A stretch of 64,000 nt of DNA from positions 62,001-126,000 of the forward strand of contig CAINUN010000016.1 of assembly GCA_903853805.1 (NCBI GenBank), read 5' to 3'. Positions 9,393 through 19,250 of this stretch are shown in pieces. The first letter of the stretch is position 1. Each line of letters starts with the position of its first letter. The notes beneath the pieces are model-generated. The model made no database searches, had not been told where the DNA came from, and saw only the letters and a program-made list of their open reading frames with translations. Origin of the DNA: an uncultured Bacteroidota bacterium (lineage in GTDB: Bacteria > Bacteroidota > Bacteroidia > Chitinophagales > Chitinophagaceae). Made by a program: the position numbers and the translations under genes.

Positions 9393-10442
9393 TCAGCACT
9401 TAATAAATACAGATAAATATTTTTGGGAAATAGTTTCAAGACTATGTTGAAGAATAACATAATTATAGGCATTTTCAATTTGAAATTTTCGGCTTTCACT
9501 GCGTTTAGAAAGAAGAAGATTAATTCCGTTTGCAATCTCTTTTTCTGCTTGAATATCACAGGCTTTCCCTCTACCATTCTCCAACAATTCTATTATTCCT
9601 CCGGTTTTTGTTCCTACAACAGGTACTTTGTAAAGAAAGGCATCTAAAATACTACTTCCCAGTCCTTCTTCAACAGAATTGAGCACAAAGACATCGAATA
9701 AGCTATAGTAGTCTTCAACATTTGGTTTGAAGCCAAATAGGAAATATTGATTTTCCAAATTGTAATCCTTAATTGCTTGTACGCATAGATCGAATAAGGG
9801 ACCATCGCCAAAATGGAGCACCACAAAATCATCTCTTTGTTTCTTTAACTCACAAATTGCTCGAATTGTTGTGAGCGGATCTTTTGATTTGTCTAGCGCT
9901 GCAATTGTGCCAATAATAAACTTTGAGTTGGGAATATTTAAGTCTTCTAGAAACCTCTTTGTTTTATGAATGTCCAATTTTTTTGCAATTGCTACATCTG
10001 AAATTACTTCAATATCTTTCCTCTTACAAAACAATTCGAGAGTATTTTTTACTGCTTTACTTACAGCTATAATTTTATCCGTTTTCAGGTATTTAATTTT
10101 TGTAAAAAAACCTTTTGGTAAAAAGTCAACTCGTCTTGAAAAGACTATTTTTTTTTGATGAAATGGCTTTGATAGTAAGCAATAAGTTAGAATGTGTGAG
10201 GTTTGAGCATGAATAACTTCATAGGCTTTTGCCTTTGTACATAAAAACCAAAAGACTTGTATAATATTGCTGAAAGAAATGACTTTTACTTTTGCTTTTT
10301 GGGCTTCATTTTCAAGTTGAAAACCTTTTCTACAAACTAAATCCACTTCATTTTTTTCTGCTAAAAAACCTATAATATTATATAAGGTTTGCCTTTCTCC
10401 CCCACGCCATGTTTTTTCAAAATTTAATTCAAGAATTTTCAT
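9393..10442 (-). CDS. glycosyltransferase family 4 (GT-B) protein
   Basis: Rossmann-type pattern with DVFVLNSVEEGLGSSILDAFLYKVPVVGTKTGGI; start MKILELNFEKTWRGG. Confidence 0.85.
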   Translation of the reverse strand: MKILELNFEKTWRGGERQTLYNIIGFLAEKNEVDLVCRKGFQLENEAQKAKVKVISFSNIIQVFWFLCTKAKAYEVIHAQTSHILTYCLLSKPFHQKKIVFSRRVDFLPKGFFTKIKYLKTDKIIAVSKAVKNTLELFCKRKDIEVISDVAIAKKLDIHKTKRFLEDLNIPNSKFIIGTIAALDKSKDPLTTIRAICELKKQRDDFVVLHFGDGPLFDLCVQAIKDYNLENQYFLFGFKPNVEDYYSLFDVFVLNSVEEGLGSSILDAFLYKVPVVGTKTGGIIELLENGRGKACDIQAEKEIANGINLLLSKRSESRKFQIENAYNYVILQHSLETISQKYLSVFIKC

Positions 10443-10447
10443 TGAAG

Positions 10448-11215
10448 TCAACTTTTGTGCTTACTAATTTTTCCATACTGAAAAATCTTACTGTATTTGG
10501 CAAAACTTGCAAAGGCAGATAGTTTACAAATCATGTACCCTTCGTAGCCATCTAAAAAACCAAGTTTGAGGATGTAGTTGTAGAAAAATTTCCAAATAGG
10601 TGCTAGAAAAACAACCAGAATATTAGTGGTTATTCCTTTATTCACATCGCGCCATGCAATGATCTCGGAATAGTGTTCAATTTGTTTAAAAAAATCAGAC
10701 ACAGAATGATAAGTATAATGAAAAAGATGCCCTTTTAATAACAATGCCTTTTGTTTTATTAGGGGTTGCCAATACTCATGAATTTTATCCCCTTCCCAAC
10801 AACCAAATTTTTTATTATAAAGTCTGATTTTTTTATCAGGATACCATCCTGAATGTTTTATCCATTTACCACAATAATTACTGAAACGTTCAACTTTAAA
10901 AGCAATAGTTCTTTCATTTGGTTGTAGTTGTATTAAAGACTGCATTAGTTCTTCAGATAATTCCTCATCTGCATCAAGACTCAATACCCAATCATTTTTT
11001 GCAATTGAAGTAGCGTAGTTTTTTTGTTCTACATAACCCAAAAATGATTGACTAACAAAACTAGCATTATAATGCCTTGAAATCTCCTCGGTTTTATCTG
11101 TTGAATTACTGTCAACAACCACAATTTCATCAGCTATTGTCTGAACTGATCTAAGACATCGCTCCAAGTTTTTTTCTTCGTTGAGTGTTATAATGACAAC
11201 ACTGATTTTTAACAT
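10448..11215 (-). CDS. glycosyltransferase family 2 protein (LPS core-like)
   Basis: MLKISVVIITLNEEKNLERCLRSVQTIADEIVVVDSNSTDKTEEI; WVLSLDADEELS. Confidence 0.9.
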   Translation of the reverse strand: MLKISVVIITLNEEKNLERCLRSVQTIADEIVVVDSNSTDKTEEISRHYNASFVSQSFLGYVEQKNYATSIAKNDWVLSLDADEELSEELMQSLIQLQPNERTIAFKVERFSNYCGKWIKHSGWYPDKKIRLYNKKFGCWEGDKIHEYWQPLIKQKALLLKGHLFHYTYHSVSDFFKQIEHYSEIIAWRDVNKGITTNILVVFLAPIWKFFYNYILKLGFLDGYEGYMICKLSAFASFAKYSKIFQYGKISKHKS

Positions 11216-11305
11216 GCCGAGTTTGAAGTAAAATAAAGTTAAAACAGTAATTCGTTGGTAAAACTAAATCTAGAAATGAAATAGAAAAGAAATGCAAACA
11301 GGGAA

Positions 11306-11773
11306 TTAGGAAAGTAATTTTTGTCGTAGAAGAAACTCAAATTGATCGTTGGAAAGTGCAAGTCGCTCGGCATATTCTCTTTCTTCTTTTCTTTTTTTAT
11401 AAATGGCGTATGCTTCTTCAATTTTTTCTGAAAGTTCTTTTTCGAGCCAAGGTTTTTCAAGATAAGCCATGATTTTTCCAATGTTCACGGCATCTTTTAA
11501 CGCTTCAAAATCGGTAAAACCTGTTAATAATATTCTCATTGGATCGGGATGATTTGGAAGAATTTTTTCAAGAAATTCTACTCCAGTCATCCCTGGCATT
11601 CGTTGATCAGTTATCAATACATGGATTTCATTTTCATCAAGAATTGGAATTGCCTCCTCACCACTAATTGCAGTAAAAACATTATACTTAATACGAAAAG
11701 TAGCCTTAAACGAAATAAGGTTATTAAGTTCGTCATCAACGTAGAGTATGTTTACTTTTTCTTCTTCCATCAC
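11306..11773 (-). CDS. response regulator receiver protein
   Basis: NILYVDDE, VLITDQRMPGMTG, ILLTGFTD, EKPW receiver motifs. Confidence 0.88.
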   Translation of the reverse strand: MMEEEKVNILYVDDELNNLISFKATFRIKYNVFTAISGEEAIPILDENEIHVLITDQRMPGMTGVEFLEKILPNHPDPMRILLTGFTDFEALKDAVNIGKIMAYLEKPWLEKELSEKIEEAYAIYKKRKEEREYAERLALSNDQFEFLLRQKLLS

Positions 11774-11909
11774 AATGTCACACTAAAATTAGAAATTAGA
11801 TTCGTTTTACAAAGTTAGTGCGATAAATAAAATATTTCAAGGTTCTAGGATTATTTTTAGAAGGAGTATAAATTTACTCTATTCTTTAACTAATTAAAAT
11901 GATTTTAGG

Positions 11910-14210
11910 GTGGAGTTTTCAATTGAAAGACTGAAACTAAACAGTCTTGATACGAGTTCATATTTACCAATTATCTTCAGATTAAGCAACGCTGAAGACC
12001 GTGTTGCATTAATTGAATTGACTCAAATAAATAAACTATCTCTTGTTGTCATTGACGAAATATTAGGTCAGATAAAGGAACTGATAAAATGCAAAAATGC
12101 TCATCGCAAGATTTTGGACGTCGAATACGAGCACTTAATCCAAGATAATTTGCAAAACAAAACACTTGAAGAGTATGGTGTTTGGGTATATTATCCTTGG
12201 AACAATCGTTTAGTGCATCTTCTCGACGAAGAAGAATTTATAACCTTACGTACTAACAGAAATCAGTACAAAATTACAAACGAAGAACAGGAATTACTTC
12301 GAAAAAAGAAAATTGGAGTCATTGGATTGTCTGTAGGTCAATCCATTGCATTGACACTTGCCATGGAAAGGGCTTGTGGTGAATTACGACTGGCAGATTT
12401 TGATACTGCTGAATTGAGCAATTTGAATCGCATTAGGACAGGTGTACAAAATCTTGGACTACACAAGACGATAATATCCGCAAGAGAAATAGCAGAGATA
12501 GACCCATTCCTGAAAGTAAGAATTTTCAATGACGGCATCACCACGAGTAATATTGATTCATTTTTTGAAGATGGAGGGAAGCTCGATTTATTGGTAGAAG
12601 TATGTGATGGATTGGATGTTAAAATCAAAAGCCGGCATAAGTCCCGTTCGCTTCAAATTCCAGTTGTAATGGATACAAACGACCGCGGAATGCTTGATGT
12701 TGAACGTTATGATTTGGAGCCTAACAGGGCTATTTTACATGGACTTGCTGAAGGACTTGACCCTGAAAATATTGGCGACCTTACCAACGAACAAAAGATA
12801 CCATACATACTGAAAATGGTAGGCGCTGAAACAATTTCTACTCGTCTAAAAGCCTCAATGATGGAAGTGGAACAATCCATCAACTCATGGCCACAATTAG
12901 CTTCGTCAGTAGTTCTTGGAGGAGCAGTTACAACAGATGTTTGTCGTAGAATTTTACTCGACCAATTCCACGATTCAGGAAGATATTATGTGGACCTAGA
13001 TGAAATCATTGGCGATAATTTAGACGAACCAGAAGCGCCAACTTTAAAGAACCCTTATGAACCATTAGTGATTGAGGAGATGGATTTGTTGGCAGAAAGT
13101 GTTTTGCAAAAAAGCAATGATGAGTCATTAGCCATTTCCGAAATCAATCTCAATAAAATAATTGATGCTGCTATTATTGCACCATCAGCAGGCAATAATC
13201 AACCTTGGAAATGGTTGTACAAAAAAAAATGTCTATTCTTATTTCATGATCAAAATAGGTCATGGAGTTGGGGCGATTTTGCAGCAATGGGAGCGCATAT
13301 GTCGTTGGGTACTGCCATTGAAAACGTAAAACTTCAGGCTGCCGCGTTAAACCTAGAATCTATTGTAGATTTAGAACCAATTCCTCATAATGAAAAACTT
13401 GTAGCAGTTATTCGTTTTTGCTCTTTAGAAAATCCAAGAGAAATAGATGTTGAATTGGCATCAGCTTTATACCAAAGAAACACCAATCGAAATAATGGCA
13501 CAAAACAGCCGATTCCATTGCAGCTGATTCAAAATATGGAACAACTTGTTTTGGAATATTCTGGTCTTCAGTTTTTGCATATTGAAGCCTATAATCAAAT
13601 TATTGAGTTAGGAGAAATTATTGCAGGCTGTGACCGTGTACGGTTATTACACCAACAAGGTCATGAAGAATTTTATAACGAAGTTAGATGGAATAAAGAA
13701 CAAGCAGAATCAACTGGAGATGGAATTGAAATAGCATCTGTTGATTTGAAAGCTAGTGAAATTGCCGGTTTCTCTATGGCAAAGGATTGGAAAGCAGTTT
13801 CTTTGCTCGCTCAAAAAAATATGGGTAATGCTTTTAAAAGCTTTTCAAAAAAAGCTGTTCAAACTGCTTCATGTATGGCTTTGGTAACAATTCCCTCTTT
13901 CAGTCAAAATGAATTGATAAAAGCTGGAAGGGCTATTGAAGATGTATGGATTTATGCCAATAAAGAAGGCATAGCATTTCACCCGATGTTATCACCTGTG
14001 TTTTTCTTTAACCGTATGGTTCACGGTAAAGAAGAACATATTGACGGTAAAATTCTAGATGAATTGAAAAAGCTCAGAAAAAACTTTCATAAAATTTTTC
14101 CAGTGAAAGAGGGAGCTAGTGAAGCATTTCTTATTAAGTTGTCCATTGCAAATGAAGCAAGTGTAATATCAATGAGAAAACCTAAAAACGAAATTTTTTA
14201 TCGAAGATAA
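11910..14210 (+). CDS. ThiF/E1-like adenylyltransferase fused to nitroreductase-like domain (Rv1355c/MoeY-like)
   Basis: KKKIGVIGLSVGQSIALTLAMERACGELRLADFDTAELSNLNRI (ThiF nucleotide-binding) and C-terminal IIDAAIIAPSAGNNQPWKW (nitroreductase FMN-binding motif). Confidence 0.82.
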   Translation: MEFSIERLKLNSLDTSSYLPIIFRLSNAEDRVALIELTQINKLSLVVIDEILGQIKELIKCKNAHRKILDVEYEHLIQDNLQNKTLEEYGVWVYYPWNNRLVHLLDEEEFITLRTNRNQYKITNEEQELLRKKKIGVIGLSVGQSIALTLAMERACGELRLADFDTAELSNLNRIRTGVQNLGLHKTIISAREIAEIDPFLKVRIFNDGITTSNIDSFFEDGGKLDLLVEVCDGLDVKIKSRHKSRSLQIPVVMDTNDRGMLDVERYDLEPNRAILHGLAEGLDPENIGDLTNEQKIPYILKMVGAETISTRLKASMMEVEQSINSWPQLASSVVLGGAVTTDVCRRILLDQFHDSGRYYVDLDEIIGDNLDEPEAPTLKNPYEPLVIEEMDLLAESVLQKSNDESLAISEINLNKIIDAAIIAPSAGNNQPWKWLYKKKCLFLFHDQNRSWSWGDFAAMGAHMSLGTAIENVKLQAAALNLESIVDLEPIPHNEKLVAVIRFCSLENPREIDVELASALYQRNTNRNNGTKQPIPLQLIQNMEQLVLEYSGLQFLHIEAYNQIIELGEIIAGCDRVRLLHQQGHEEFYNEVRWNKEQAESTGDGIEIASVDLKASEIAGFSMAKDWKAVSLLAQKNMGNAFKSFSKKAVQTASCMALVTIPSFSQNELIKAGRAIEDVWIYANKEGIAFHPMLSPVFFFNRMVHGKEEHIDGKILDELKKLRKNFHKIFPVKEGASEAFLIKLSIANEASVISMRKPKNEIFYRR

Positions 14211-14902
14211 TGTTTAAGATTAGGGTTTTTAGGGCTATAGAAGACCTAGAATCGTGTCAACTTTTTGCTACTGGACATGCAAACGTATTGCGTGACTATG
14301 GTATTACTAAAGTTACGTCTTCAAAAAATGATTGGTTTTTCAATCCCAATGTTCTTGTAGTAACTGTAGAAGAAACAGAATCGAATAAAGTTGTAGGAGG
14401 AGAACGAATTCATATTGTTAACAAAGATTTCCTTCTTCCAATTGAAGAAGCTGTTTCAGTAGTTGAACATCGAATTTTTGACCTTGTAAAAACGTACACA
14501 GAAAAAGGAATTACAGGTGAATTATGTGGACTATGGAATGCAAAAGATATTGCAGGGAGAGGGGTAAGTCTATTATTAACCAAGATTGGAGTTGCTTTAG
14601 CACACATGCTTAACATGGACAGTATATTTGTTTTGTGTGCTCCTTATACTGTATCAATGTGTCAATCAGCAGGATTTGAAATTGAAACCTCTATTGGCAA
14701 CAATGGAACATTTATTTACCCAAAGCTTGATCTTATCGCTACCTCTTTAGTAATTAAAGACTTGGGGGTATTACTACATGCAGAAAATCAAATACGCGAA
14801 CAAATCTTTAACTTTATAGCTTATCCTATTAATGTCATCACAGAAATTGGTCAAAGAGGAGAAACACAAATAACCTATAATATTCAAATCCCTAAATTTT
14901 AG
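14210..14902 (+). CDS. putative GNAT / autoinducer-synthase-like acyltransferase
   Basis: FRAIEDLESCQLFATGHANVLRDYGI..KVVGGERIHIV..ELCGLWNAKDIAGRGVSLLLTKIGVALAHMLNMDSIFVLCAPYTVSMCQSAGFEI resembles GNAT/LuxI-type organisation; 1-bp stop/start overlap with upstream gene. Confidence 0.5.
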   Translation: MFKIRVFRAIEDLESCQLFATGHANVLRDYGITKVTSSKNDWFFNPNVLVVTVEETESNKVVGGERIHIVNKDFLLPIEEAVSVVEHRIFDLVKTYTEKGITGELCGLWNAKDIAGRGVSLLLTKIGVALAHMLNMDSIFVLCAPYTVSMCQSAGFEIETSIGNNGTFIYPKLDLIATSLVIKDLGVLLHAENQIREQIFNFIAYPINVITEIGQRGETQITYNIQIPKF

Positions 14903-14910
14903 GATATACT

Positions 14911-17076
14911 ATGCGCTTATATGCTAAACATCTTTTTTCTTTTTTCTTTTTCTTATGCTCATTACATGTGTATGCTGAATCATTTAATGATAGCATCATT
15001 GTTTTCAATGGAGAAAAAAAAGAACCGATGCTCATTGGCAAACAGCTTTTTATTTTTAAAGACACAACTGGGGCTATAAGTATTAATGATGTTGAAAATA
15101 AGTGTAGTTTTTCTCAGAGTAAAAACTCGGTTCCAAATCTAGGAGTAGATGAGGCTGTTTTTTGGATTAGGTTTCAAATCCAAAATCTAAGCAATGATGA
15201 CGATATGCTACTTGTTATTGAAGATGCATTAATTAAAGACGTTACACTTTTTACAAAAACAGAGAAGGGATTTCTTAACAATAATATTTCCAAAGACTTT
15301 GTTTTTTCATCAAGAAATAATGACAACCAGCATCCACAATTTTCATTAAAACAAACCATAGGTAGTAGTCAAGTTTATTATTTAAGAGTACATGGTTTTA
15401 CACAATTGGTTATTCCAATAAAACTGGGAACAAGTGAGGCGATTTATAACACTGCAATTAATAACGACCTTTTTTCCGCTATCTATTTTGGAGTGATGTT
15501 GGTGATGTTCTTGTATAACCTCTTCATCTACATAAGTGTAAAAGACAAAAGCTATCTTTACTATATCCTCTACATTCTTTCAGTTGCATTTGTACAATTA
15601 AGTGTTACTGGACTTGGCTTCAAATATCTTTGGTCTAACGCACCCACTTTCGAACAGGCATCTGTTTTTATTTTCCCTTCGCTTACTGCAATTACATCTA
15701 TAGCATTTTTTAGACGATTTCTTAACAGTAAACAATTAACCCCAAAGGCAGACAAACTATTGTGGTTGTTTGTTGTCGGTTATATATTCACTCTTTATAG
15801 TGCTTTCTTCGGCAATAAGTGGCTTGCATATAATCTCTTGAACCTTAATGCGCTACCTCTTGCTCTTTACATGATAATTCTTGCTGCTTACATCAAACAG
15901 AAGTATAATTATCGTCCTGCATTTTTTTTCCTAGTAGCATGGAGTGTTTTTTTGATGGGTATAGTTGTTTTTGTTTTGAAAGATGTGGGGATTATCCCTT
16001 ATAATCTGCTTACAGTATCAAGCATTCAAATTGGTTCTGCTGTTGAAACAGTATTACTTTCAATTGCCTTAGCAGATAGAATTAATACACTAAAAACTGA
16101 AAAAGAAAAAAGCCAACGTGAGGCTTTGCTTGCTCTCCAAGAAAATGAACGAATAATTCGCGAACAGAACATTTTTTTAGAAACAAAAGTTACTGAAAGA
16201 ACTCAAGAATTAAATGAATCAAACCAACATCTTGAAAAGGCGCTTACTGAACTTCAGGAAAAAGAAACGCAGCTTGTTGAGTCTGAAAAAATGGCTTCAT
16301 TGGGTCAACTAACAGCTGGTATTGCACATGAAATAAACAACCCAATCAACTTCGTTACATCAAACGTCAATCCATTAAAAAGAGATGTTTCAGTGCTTGT
16401 AGAAATGATAGAAAAAATGGAATCAGTTTCTGTAAGCGAAATGACAGCAGAGGAAAAACTAAAGGAAATAAAATCCCTGAAGCATATCAACGATTACGAT
16501 TACCTTAAAATTGAAATTGATCACCTTATAAAAGGGATAGGAGAAGGTGCAAATAGAACAGCAGAAATTGTAAAAGGACTGCGTATTTTTTCAAGACTTG
16601 ATGAAGATGATTTGAAAAGAGCAGATGTAAATGAAGGGGTGAATTCAACCATTATTATTATTAACCACCTATTAAATAATATTATTGAAGTTGAAACTCA
16701 TTTTGCTAACTTGCCAATGATTGAATGTTATCCGGGTAAGCTGAATCAGGTTTTTTTGAACATCATGTCCAACGCTATTTTTGCCATTCAAAAAAAATGG
16801 AAAAATCAAAAGGGTGGAAAATTGGTGATTGAAACGCTTAATGTGGATAGAGAAATTATCATTAAAATATCAGACAACGGCACAGGCATGGATGAAGCCA
16901 CTAAAAAGAAACTATTTGATCCTTTCTTCACTACAAAAGACGTTGGAGAAGGGACTGGCTTAGGCTTGTCTATTGCATACAATACTATTAAAAAACATAA
17001 CGGAACTATTGAGGTTATTTCCGAATTAGGCGAAGGTTCTTCATTTGTAATGACTTTGCCAATTCTTCAAGTTTAA
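14911..17076 (+). CDS. 7TMR-DISM sensor histidine kinase
   Basis: Signal peptide, extracellular 7TMR-DISM-like domain, multiple TM segments, coiled coil, HisKA MASLGQLTAGIAHEINNPINFV, HATPase motifs DNGTGM, GEGTGLGLSI. Confidence 0.92.
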   Translation: MRLYAKHLFSFFFFLCSLHVYAESFNDSIIVFNGEKKEPMLIGKQLFIFKDTTGAISINDVENKCSFSQSKNSVPNLGVDEAVFWIRFQIQNLSNDDDMLLVIEDALIKDVTLFTKTEKGFLNNNISKDFVFSSRNNDNQHPQFSLKQTIGSSQVYYLRVHGFTQLVIPIKLGTSEAIYNTAINNDLFSAIYFGVMLVMFLYNLFIYISVKDKSYLYYILYILSVAFVQLSVTGLGFKYLWSNAPTFEQASVFIFPSLTAITSIAFFRRFLNSKQLTPKADKLLWLFVVGYIFTLYSAFFGNKWLAYNLLNLNALPLALYMIILAAYIKQKYNYRPAFFFLVAWSVFLMGIVVFVLKDVGIIPYNLLTVSSIQIGSAVETVLLSIALADRINTLKTEKEKSQREALLALQENERIIREQNIFLETKVTERTQELNESNQHLEKALTELQEKETQLVESEKMASLGQLTAGIAHEINNPINFVTSNVNPLKRDVSVLVEMIEKMESVSVSEMTAEEKLKEIKSLKHINDYDYLKIEIDHLIKGIGEGANRTAEIVKGLRIFSRLDEDDLKRADVNEGVNSTIIIINHLLNNIIEVETHFANLPMIECYPGKLNQVFLNIMSNAIFAIQKKWKNQKGGKLVIETLNVDREIIIKISDNGTGMDEATKKKLFDPFFTTKDVGEGTGLGLSIAYNTIKKHNGTIEVISELGEGSSFVMTLPILQV

Positions 17077-17099
17077 AACACCCCACTAAGTTGAATAAA

Positions 17100-18182
17100 A
17101 TGGAAAAATTCAAAGTTCTGTACATTGACGACGAAATCAATAACCTCGTTGGTTTAAAAGCTTCGTTTAGACTTGACTATGACATTCTAATTGCAGAAAG
17201 TGCTGATGGAGGGAAAGAAATATTAGAGCATAATCCTGACATCAGAATTATTCTTTGCGACCAACGAATGCCTGGCAAAACAGGTATTGAGTTTTTTGAA
17301 GAAATTGCATCAAAACACCCAAACCCCATTAGAATGTTGATTACTGGCTATACAGATATAGAATCAGTTATTAACGCCATCAATAAGGGTCATGTTTTCC
17401 GCTATATTTCGAAACCTTGGGAATCCAATGAAATTAAGTTTGCAATTGAAGAAGGCAATAAATTTTACCTCACTCAATCAATGCTTACGCAAAAAAATGA
17501 ACAACTTCAAAAGGCTTATGAAGAGCTAGACAAATTTGCTTATAGCGTTACACACGATATGCGAGGTCCTATTGTTAGTGTTTTGGGAGCTATTGAATTA
17601 ACAAAAAGTGCCGAAACATTGAAAGATGTGCAAGAGATCATGGATATGATGGAAAAATCAGTTCAGCGTGTTGAAGAATTTATGCGCAATATGCACTACT
17701 ACTACAGTCTTAAGCGAGGAGAATTAGAAATAGGGGAAATAAATTTTGAAGAACTAATTCTTGAACTAAAAGACCTTTTTACACCTAATGCCAATCAGTC
17801 TAATGTACTATTCGACATTATTCTTGATCAAAAAGAATTTTTAAGATCGGACATTGTTCCTATTAAAATTATCCTCAACAACTTAATATCCAACGCAATA
17901 AAATACCAGCGTATGGATAATGATACTAAATTTGTACGTCTTGAAATTTCTATCACTAAAGGAAATGCTACATTTACAGTATCCGACAACGGAATTGGTA
18001 TAGATGATGCATACCTGAACGACATCTTCAAAATGTTTTTCAGAGCAACATCAGAAAATACCGGATCTGGTTTTGGGTTGTATAATGTGAAAGATGCTGT
18101 AAGGAAACTCAATGGAGATATTCAAGTAAAATCAAAACGGGGCGAAGGTTCCGAATTTAAAGTAACCATACCAAGTAAATAA
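17100..18182 (+). CDS. hybrid response regulator-histidine kinase
   Basis: Receiver (VLYIDDE, LCDQRMPGKTG) followed by HisKA (FAYSVTHDMRGPI) and HATPase (NAIKYQ, DNGIGI, SGFGLYNV). Confidence 0.92.
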   Translation: MEKFKVLYIDDEINNLVGLKASFRLDYDILIAESADGGKEILEHNPDIRIILCDQRMPGKTGIEFFEEIASKHPNPIRMLITGYTDIESVINAINKGHVFRYISKPWESNEIKFAIEEGNKFYLTQSMLTQKNEQLQKAYEELDKFAYSVTHDMRGPIVSVLGAIELTKSAETLKDVQEIMDMMEKSVQRVEEFMRNMHYYYSLKRGELEIGEINFEELILELKDLFTPNANQSNVLFDIILDQKEFLRSDIVPIKIILNNLISNAIKYQRMDNDTKFVRLEISITKGNATFTVSDNGIGIDDAYLNDIFKMFFRATSENTGSGFGLYNVKDAVRKLNGDIQVKSKRGEGSEFKVTIPSK

Positions 18183-18184
18183 TC

Positions 18185-18586
18185 ATGAGCGCAGATAAAA
18201 TCCATTTTGTAGTAATTGACGATAGTAAACTCGATTGCTTTATTGCGGAAAAAGTCATTCAGAACACAGGTCGTTGTGAATCAGTTCGTTCATTTATGAT
18301 GGCTGCTGATGCGCTCGAATTTCTTGGCAAACAGCCTTTTGATGATGAACATAGAATCATGATACTTGTAGACATTCAAATGCCCATCATGAATGGCTTT
18401 GAGTTTATTGAATCATTTGAGGCAATAGTGCCAGAAGACAGAAGAAGAAATTACATCATCAACTTGCTTTCATCTTCTATCAATGAGAGTGATATGATTC
18501 GTGCTAAAGCTTACCAAAGTGTTCGAACATTCCTAAACAAACCTTTGACCAAATCCTCAATAGAAGATTTTCTAGTCAAAATTTAA
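18185..18586 (+). CDS. response regulator receiver protein
   Basis: VVIDDSKLD, ILVDIQMPIMNGFEF, NKPL. Confidence 0.9.
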   Translation: MSADKIHFVVIDDSKLDCFIAEKVIQNTGRCESVRSFMMAADALEFLGKQPFDDEHRIMILVDIQMPIMNGFEFIESFEAIVPEDRRRNYIINLLSSSINESDMIRAKAYQSVRTFLNKPLTKSSIEDFLVKI

Positions 18587-18668
18587 TAGATTTCCCCAGC
18601 TAAAGAGCTTTATGCATAAATAACTCTTGTGCTTCATTGCCTATTTATAAGGCTTCAATAATAGCATC

Positions 18669-19118
18669 ATGTCAAAAATTCTCACGCTCTTCTCACTAAT
18701 TTTTTTCACATTGACATCTTGTAAAAAAGAAGAAGAAACACCAATAAATCCAAACATTAATTGGAAAGTAGGACCAACGGTTTATAGTGGTACAGTTGTA
18801 AAAGATTCAATTGCTGGAAGTTTATATGCACTTGCAACAAATAGCAGTTTCATTGTAAATTATTACGATACCCTGATTTCTGGAAATTACAATATTGTCT
18901 ATCTCCCCGATACTTTATTTGATTTGGGTGTAACCGTTGTAACAACTGTTAATGGGTTAACGAACTATTACACATCTTCAAACAAAAACAATTCTGTAAC
19001 TGCATTAGTTTCTACAGACACCGCAAATAGAACAGTGGTGCATATCCCAGAAATTTGGGCTTACAATACTTTCAATTCTAATGATAGCGTAATGATTAGT
19101 GGGACAGTTACAAAGTAG
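18669..19118 (+). CDS. putative lipoprotein
   Basis: Lipobox-like LTSCKKEE; 149 aa. Confidence 0.6.
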   Translation: MSKILTLFSLIFFTLTSCKKEEETPINPNINWKVGPTVYSGTVVKDSIAGSLYALATNSSFIVNYYDTLISGNYNIVYLPDTLFDLGVTVVTTVNGLTNYYTSSNKNNSVTALVSTDTANRTVVHIPEIWAYNTFNSNDSVMISGTVTK

Positions 19119-19250
19119 ATCAACTGAATAGACATGATTTAATTATCTTCTTACCCCTAAGTTATTTTCAATACTCTTTTTTCGAAAAAGACACCTTAAC
19201 ACAAAGAGGTAAGTGCAACATACTACTCGCTTTTGTATCTTGCTGCCCTT

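Noticed and set aside
11910-14210. Complete azol(in)e RiPP (TOMM) cluster
   Set aside because: No YcaO protein, precursor peptide or exporter identified nearby; only the ThiF and nitroreductase-like parts are present.
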